This document shows positions 62,474-64,000 of a stretch of DNA of 64,000 nucleotides, piece after piece. The translations under genes were made by a program, and so were the position numbers. Position 1 is the stretch's first letter; every line of letters begins with the position of its first letter. The notes below the pieces were generated by a model. It did no database searches. It saw nothing but the letters and a program-made list of their open reading frames with translations, and had not been told where the DNA came from. Source of the stretch: an uncultured Planctomycetota bacterium (lineage in GTDB: Bacteria > Planctomycetota > Phycisphaerae > UBA1845 > UTPLA1). The stretch covers positions 1 to 64,000 of the forward strand of contig CAADGE010000027.1 of NCBI GenBank assembly GCA_900696465.1, given 5' to 3'.

Positions 62474-63121
62474 TCAGCAGGCGCGGCGGCGGCGGACCGC
62501 GATCAGGCCGAGCGTGCAAAGCAGAAGACCCGCCGTGCCGGGCTCGGGGACAATCTTGTCGGTGCCGACCCAGCCGCTGTCATTGTCGTTAATGCCCTGC
62601 ACGTGTGCAGCGGAGTAATAGGTACCCGCTCCACCGCCCTCGACGCTGGAGAAAGCGAAGGAACTGGCCGCGATCGTCTGCGGCGAGGTGATCATGTAGG
62701 TGACGGAGTCGGTGCCGTTGAATCGATTCGGACCGGCGTTTGAAAAGGTAAAGCGGATGTCGAAGAGACCGTCGCCGTCGGCCTGGAAGGCGTTGACGCC
62801 CCGGCTGATCGATGACGCGAGCGGGCCGCCGGACAGGTAATTGATGGTCAAGCTGAGCGGGTTCAGCATCGGGTCGAGATTGAAGTACCAGTTGCTGACG
62901 AACTCGCTGGAGCTTTGCAGCAGACTCTCCATCTTCAACGAGACACCGCCGGGTACGTCGGTGAAGGTTGCGCGAAGCCACGGCGGAGTGCCGTTGGGCT
63001 GGGTCGCGCCGCTGAATTCGTAGCTGAGTTCGAAGATGATCGGTCCGGCCTGTGCAGGCACTGCCCATGTAGAGATGCCACAAAGACAGACCAGAATGAG
63101 AATCGCTTGGATATTCTTCAC
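62474..63121 (-). CDS. PEP-CTERM sorted secreted protein
   Basis: 215 residues. A signal peptide (KNIQAILILVCLCGISTWAVPAQA) is followed by a beta-rich mature domain (FELSYEFSGATQPNGTPPW ... FDIRFTFSNAGPN) and a C-terminal sorting tail: VPEPGTAG, a hydrophobic helix LLLCTLGLIAV and RRRR. It would be processed by an exosortase, which is not in the window. The start is a GTG at 63121 with GGGAG about ten bases upstream; in-frame codons further upstream would bury the signal peptide. It has its own terminator. Confidence 0.88.
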   Translation of the reverse strand: MKNIQAILILVCLCGISTWAVPAQAGPIIFELSYEFSGATQPNGTPPWLRATFTDVPGGVSLKMESLLQSSSEFVSNWYFNLDPMLNPLSLTINYLSGGPLASSISRGVNAFQADGDGLFDIRFTFSNAGPNRFNGTDSVTYMITSPQTIAASSFAFSSVEGGGAGTYYSAAHVQGINDNDSGWVGTDKIVPEPGTAGLLLCTLGLIAVRRRRAC

Positions 63122-63694
63122 TTTCTTTCGTCTCCCAGTTTTACGAAACGCTCGGCTTCGTTCGTATGCCAAATTTCTGCGGCCGATGCCTGAACCGAGG
63201 CCATCGGTCAGCAAGATCATTCACCACTCGTACTCGGTTGCGGATCAGTCTTCCCCCGCCCGAGAGCGCTAACTACTGAGTAGAAATGTATCAGAACGGA
63301 GTGACCTGATCAAGGGATTCGGACTGTATATTTTCCCCTATCACTTTTGTCAGGCGATACTTATCGATGGGTTTCGTCATCATTTTATGGGGCACACCAA
63401 TCCGTACCGTTATTTCGGCCATGGGGAGGATAACCCCGATAAAATGGTCGGGTTGTAGCGGTATAGGGATTATCTATTTTGTCAGATATGGAGTTCGTTC
63501 GGTCGACTCTTACGAGTATGCGTGGGTGAACAATATGAATAAGGCGACGTGATGCCCGCACTTCCTGCGAGATCTGCGCATGCGCCGGATGGTGCACGAT
63601 GCAGACGGGCGGGATGCCCGTACCACCCTGCGCAGCGAGTTCGCCGGCGATGGATGGACAGCAGTTGACGGTCGTGTTCCGAGGAGGCAGTTAC
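63122..63694. other. 573-base gap, AT-richer at 63260-63560
   Basis: No supported gene. The middle has clearly more A+T than the rest of the window (for example GTATATTTTCCCCTATC near 63330) and probably holds promoters for both directions. A 61-codon open frame at 63367-63552 is not called because it has no ribosome-binding site or family signal. Confidence 0.45.
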
Positions 63695-63889
63695 TTGAAA
63701 CGGGTACCGAATGACACGATGCCGATGCGCAGGCGGCTGCGTTTTCGCGGTGCGCGAATCGGTTACGTACTTTTCTGCCTGCTGCTGGGCGCCGTCGTTT
63801 ATTACGCTCTGCGCAAGCACGCGCCGCCGGAGTTCTGGGATGCGCTGCGTTCGACGTACATGCAACAGGAAGAGGAGGGCGGGCAGTGA
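63695..63889 (+). CDS. small single-pass membrane protein
   Basis: 64 residues starting at TTG 63695, with AGGAGG at 63682-63687 seven bases upstream, a strong ribosome-binding site that supports this start. The sequence is basic (LKRVPNDTMPMRRRLRFRGA), then one helix IGYVLFCLLLGAVVYYAL, then KHAPPEFWDALRSTYMQQEEEGG. A positive-inside rule puts the N-terminus in the cytoplasm. No known family is recognised. The end is followed by an AT-rich hairpin (GATTTTTC/GAAAAATC at 63892-63918). Nothing further can be named up to 64000. Confidence 0.55.
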   Translation: MKRVPNDTMPMRRRLRFRGARIGYVLFCLLLGAVVYYALRKHAPPEFWDALRSTYMQQEEEGGQ

Positions 63890-64000
63890 AGGATTTTTCA
63901 TCGGTCATTCGAAAAATCAGATCAGCTGCAACAACGCTATCACGGTGAGTCATAGACGTGCAAGACGCCCGCGCCACCCATCTTGAGGTTGATTCGTAGC

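Noticed and set aside
63367-63552. 61-codon plus-strand open frame in the AT-rich gap
   Set aside because: No ribosome-binding site and no recognisable pattern; the AT-rich composition by itself gives hydrophobic codons.
1-64000. tRNA, rRNA or insertion sequence genes
   Set aside because: I looked for TpsiC-like GGTTCGA(A/G)TCC contexts, rRNA motifs and transposases in the gaps and found none convincing; a covariance-model scan would be needed to be certain.

Overview
The window looks like the chromosome of a GC-rich, Gram-negative-type bacterium, most probably a planctomycete. That assignment is an inference from gene content: PEP-CTERM-sorted secreted proteins (36652-37377, 62474-63121), secreted proteins with dockerin-like calcium repeats, a large secreted propeller/di-haem protein, an OleB-OleC fusion, an archaeal-type class I aldolase, Mla lipid transport (so an outer membrane) and a Tad pilus locus. 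No rRNA, tRNA, CRISPR array, prophage or transposase was seen; repeats are short and palindromic.

1-13.3 kb: after a gene tail and a DoxX-like membrane protein, an all-minus-strand housekeeping run reads, in transcription order, ribosomal protein S1, a sigma-70 factor, the MlaE-MlaF-MlaD lipid transporter, class I fructose-bisphosphate aldolase, a polyprenyl-phosphate sugar transferase, a secreted cyclophilin and OleBC. 13.7-19.5 kb: a GT39-like membrane glycosyltransferase with C-terminal TPRs, a GAF/HD-GYP protein overlapping its 3' end, an isolated histidine ammonia-lyase and a small lipoprotein. 19.7-23.2 kb: a three-gene ABC-2 exporter and a zinc-ribbon/membrane protein. 23.4-26.6 kb: a type II pseudopilin overlapping pgk, a phosphoglycerate-mutase-like protein lacking its catalytic His, and a PduO-type cobalamin adenosyltransferase.

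26.7-41 kb: three secreted proteins of unknown function, the redox repressor Rex, an ABC ATPase fused to an acetyltransferase domain (COG2401 type), two abundant-looking secreted proteins with long structured leaders (dockerin-like and PEP-CTERM), a proline-rich secreted protein, an XRE/S24 regulator with an altered cleavage site, and a PDZ protein. 41.8-53.3 kb: a nearly complete tad locus (flp, cpaA, tadE, cpaB, cpaC, tadG, tadZ, tadA, tadB, tadC), all on the plus strand and evidently building one adhesive Flp pilus.

53.3-64 kb: a large secreted propeller/di-haem/dockerin protein, a MATE transporter, purE, a caspase-fold-like lipoprotein flanked by related palindromic repeats, rimO carrying an in-frame insertion of a dispersed GTCGAAA-type repeat, a PEP-CTERM protein and a small membrane protein.

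Most notable leads: the COG2401 fusion, the caspase-like lipoprotein with its flanking repeats, the repeat family that also sits inside rimO, the two stem-loops placed directly against Shine-Dalgarno sequences, and several enzyme-family members lacking key catalytic residues.
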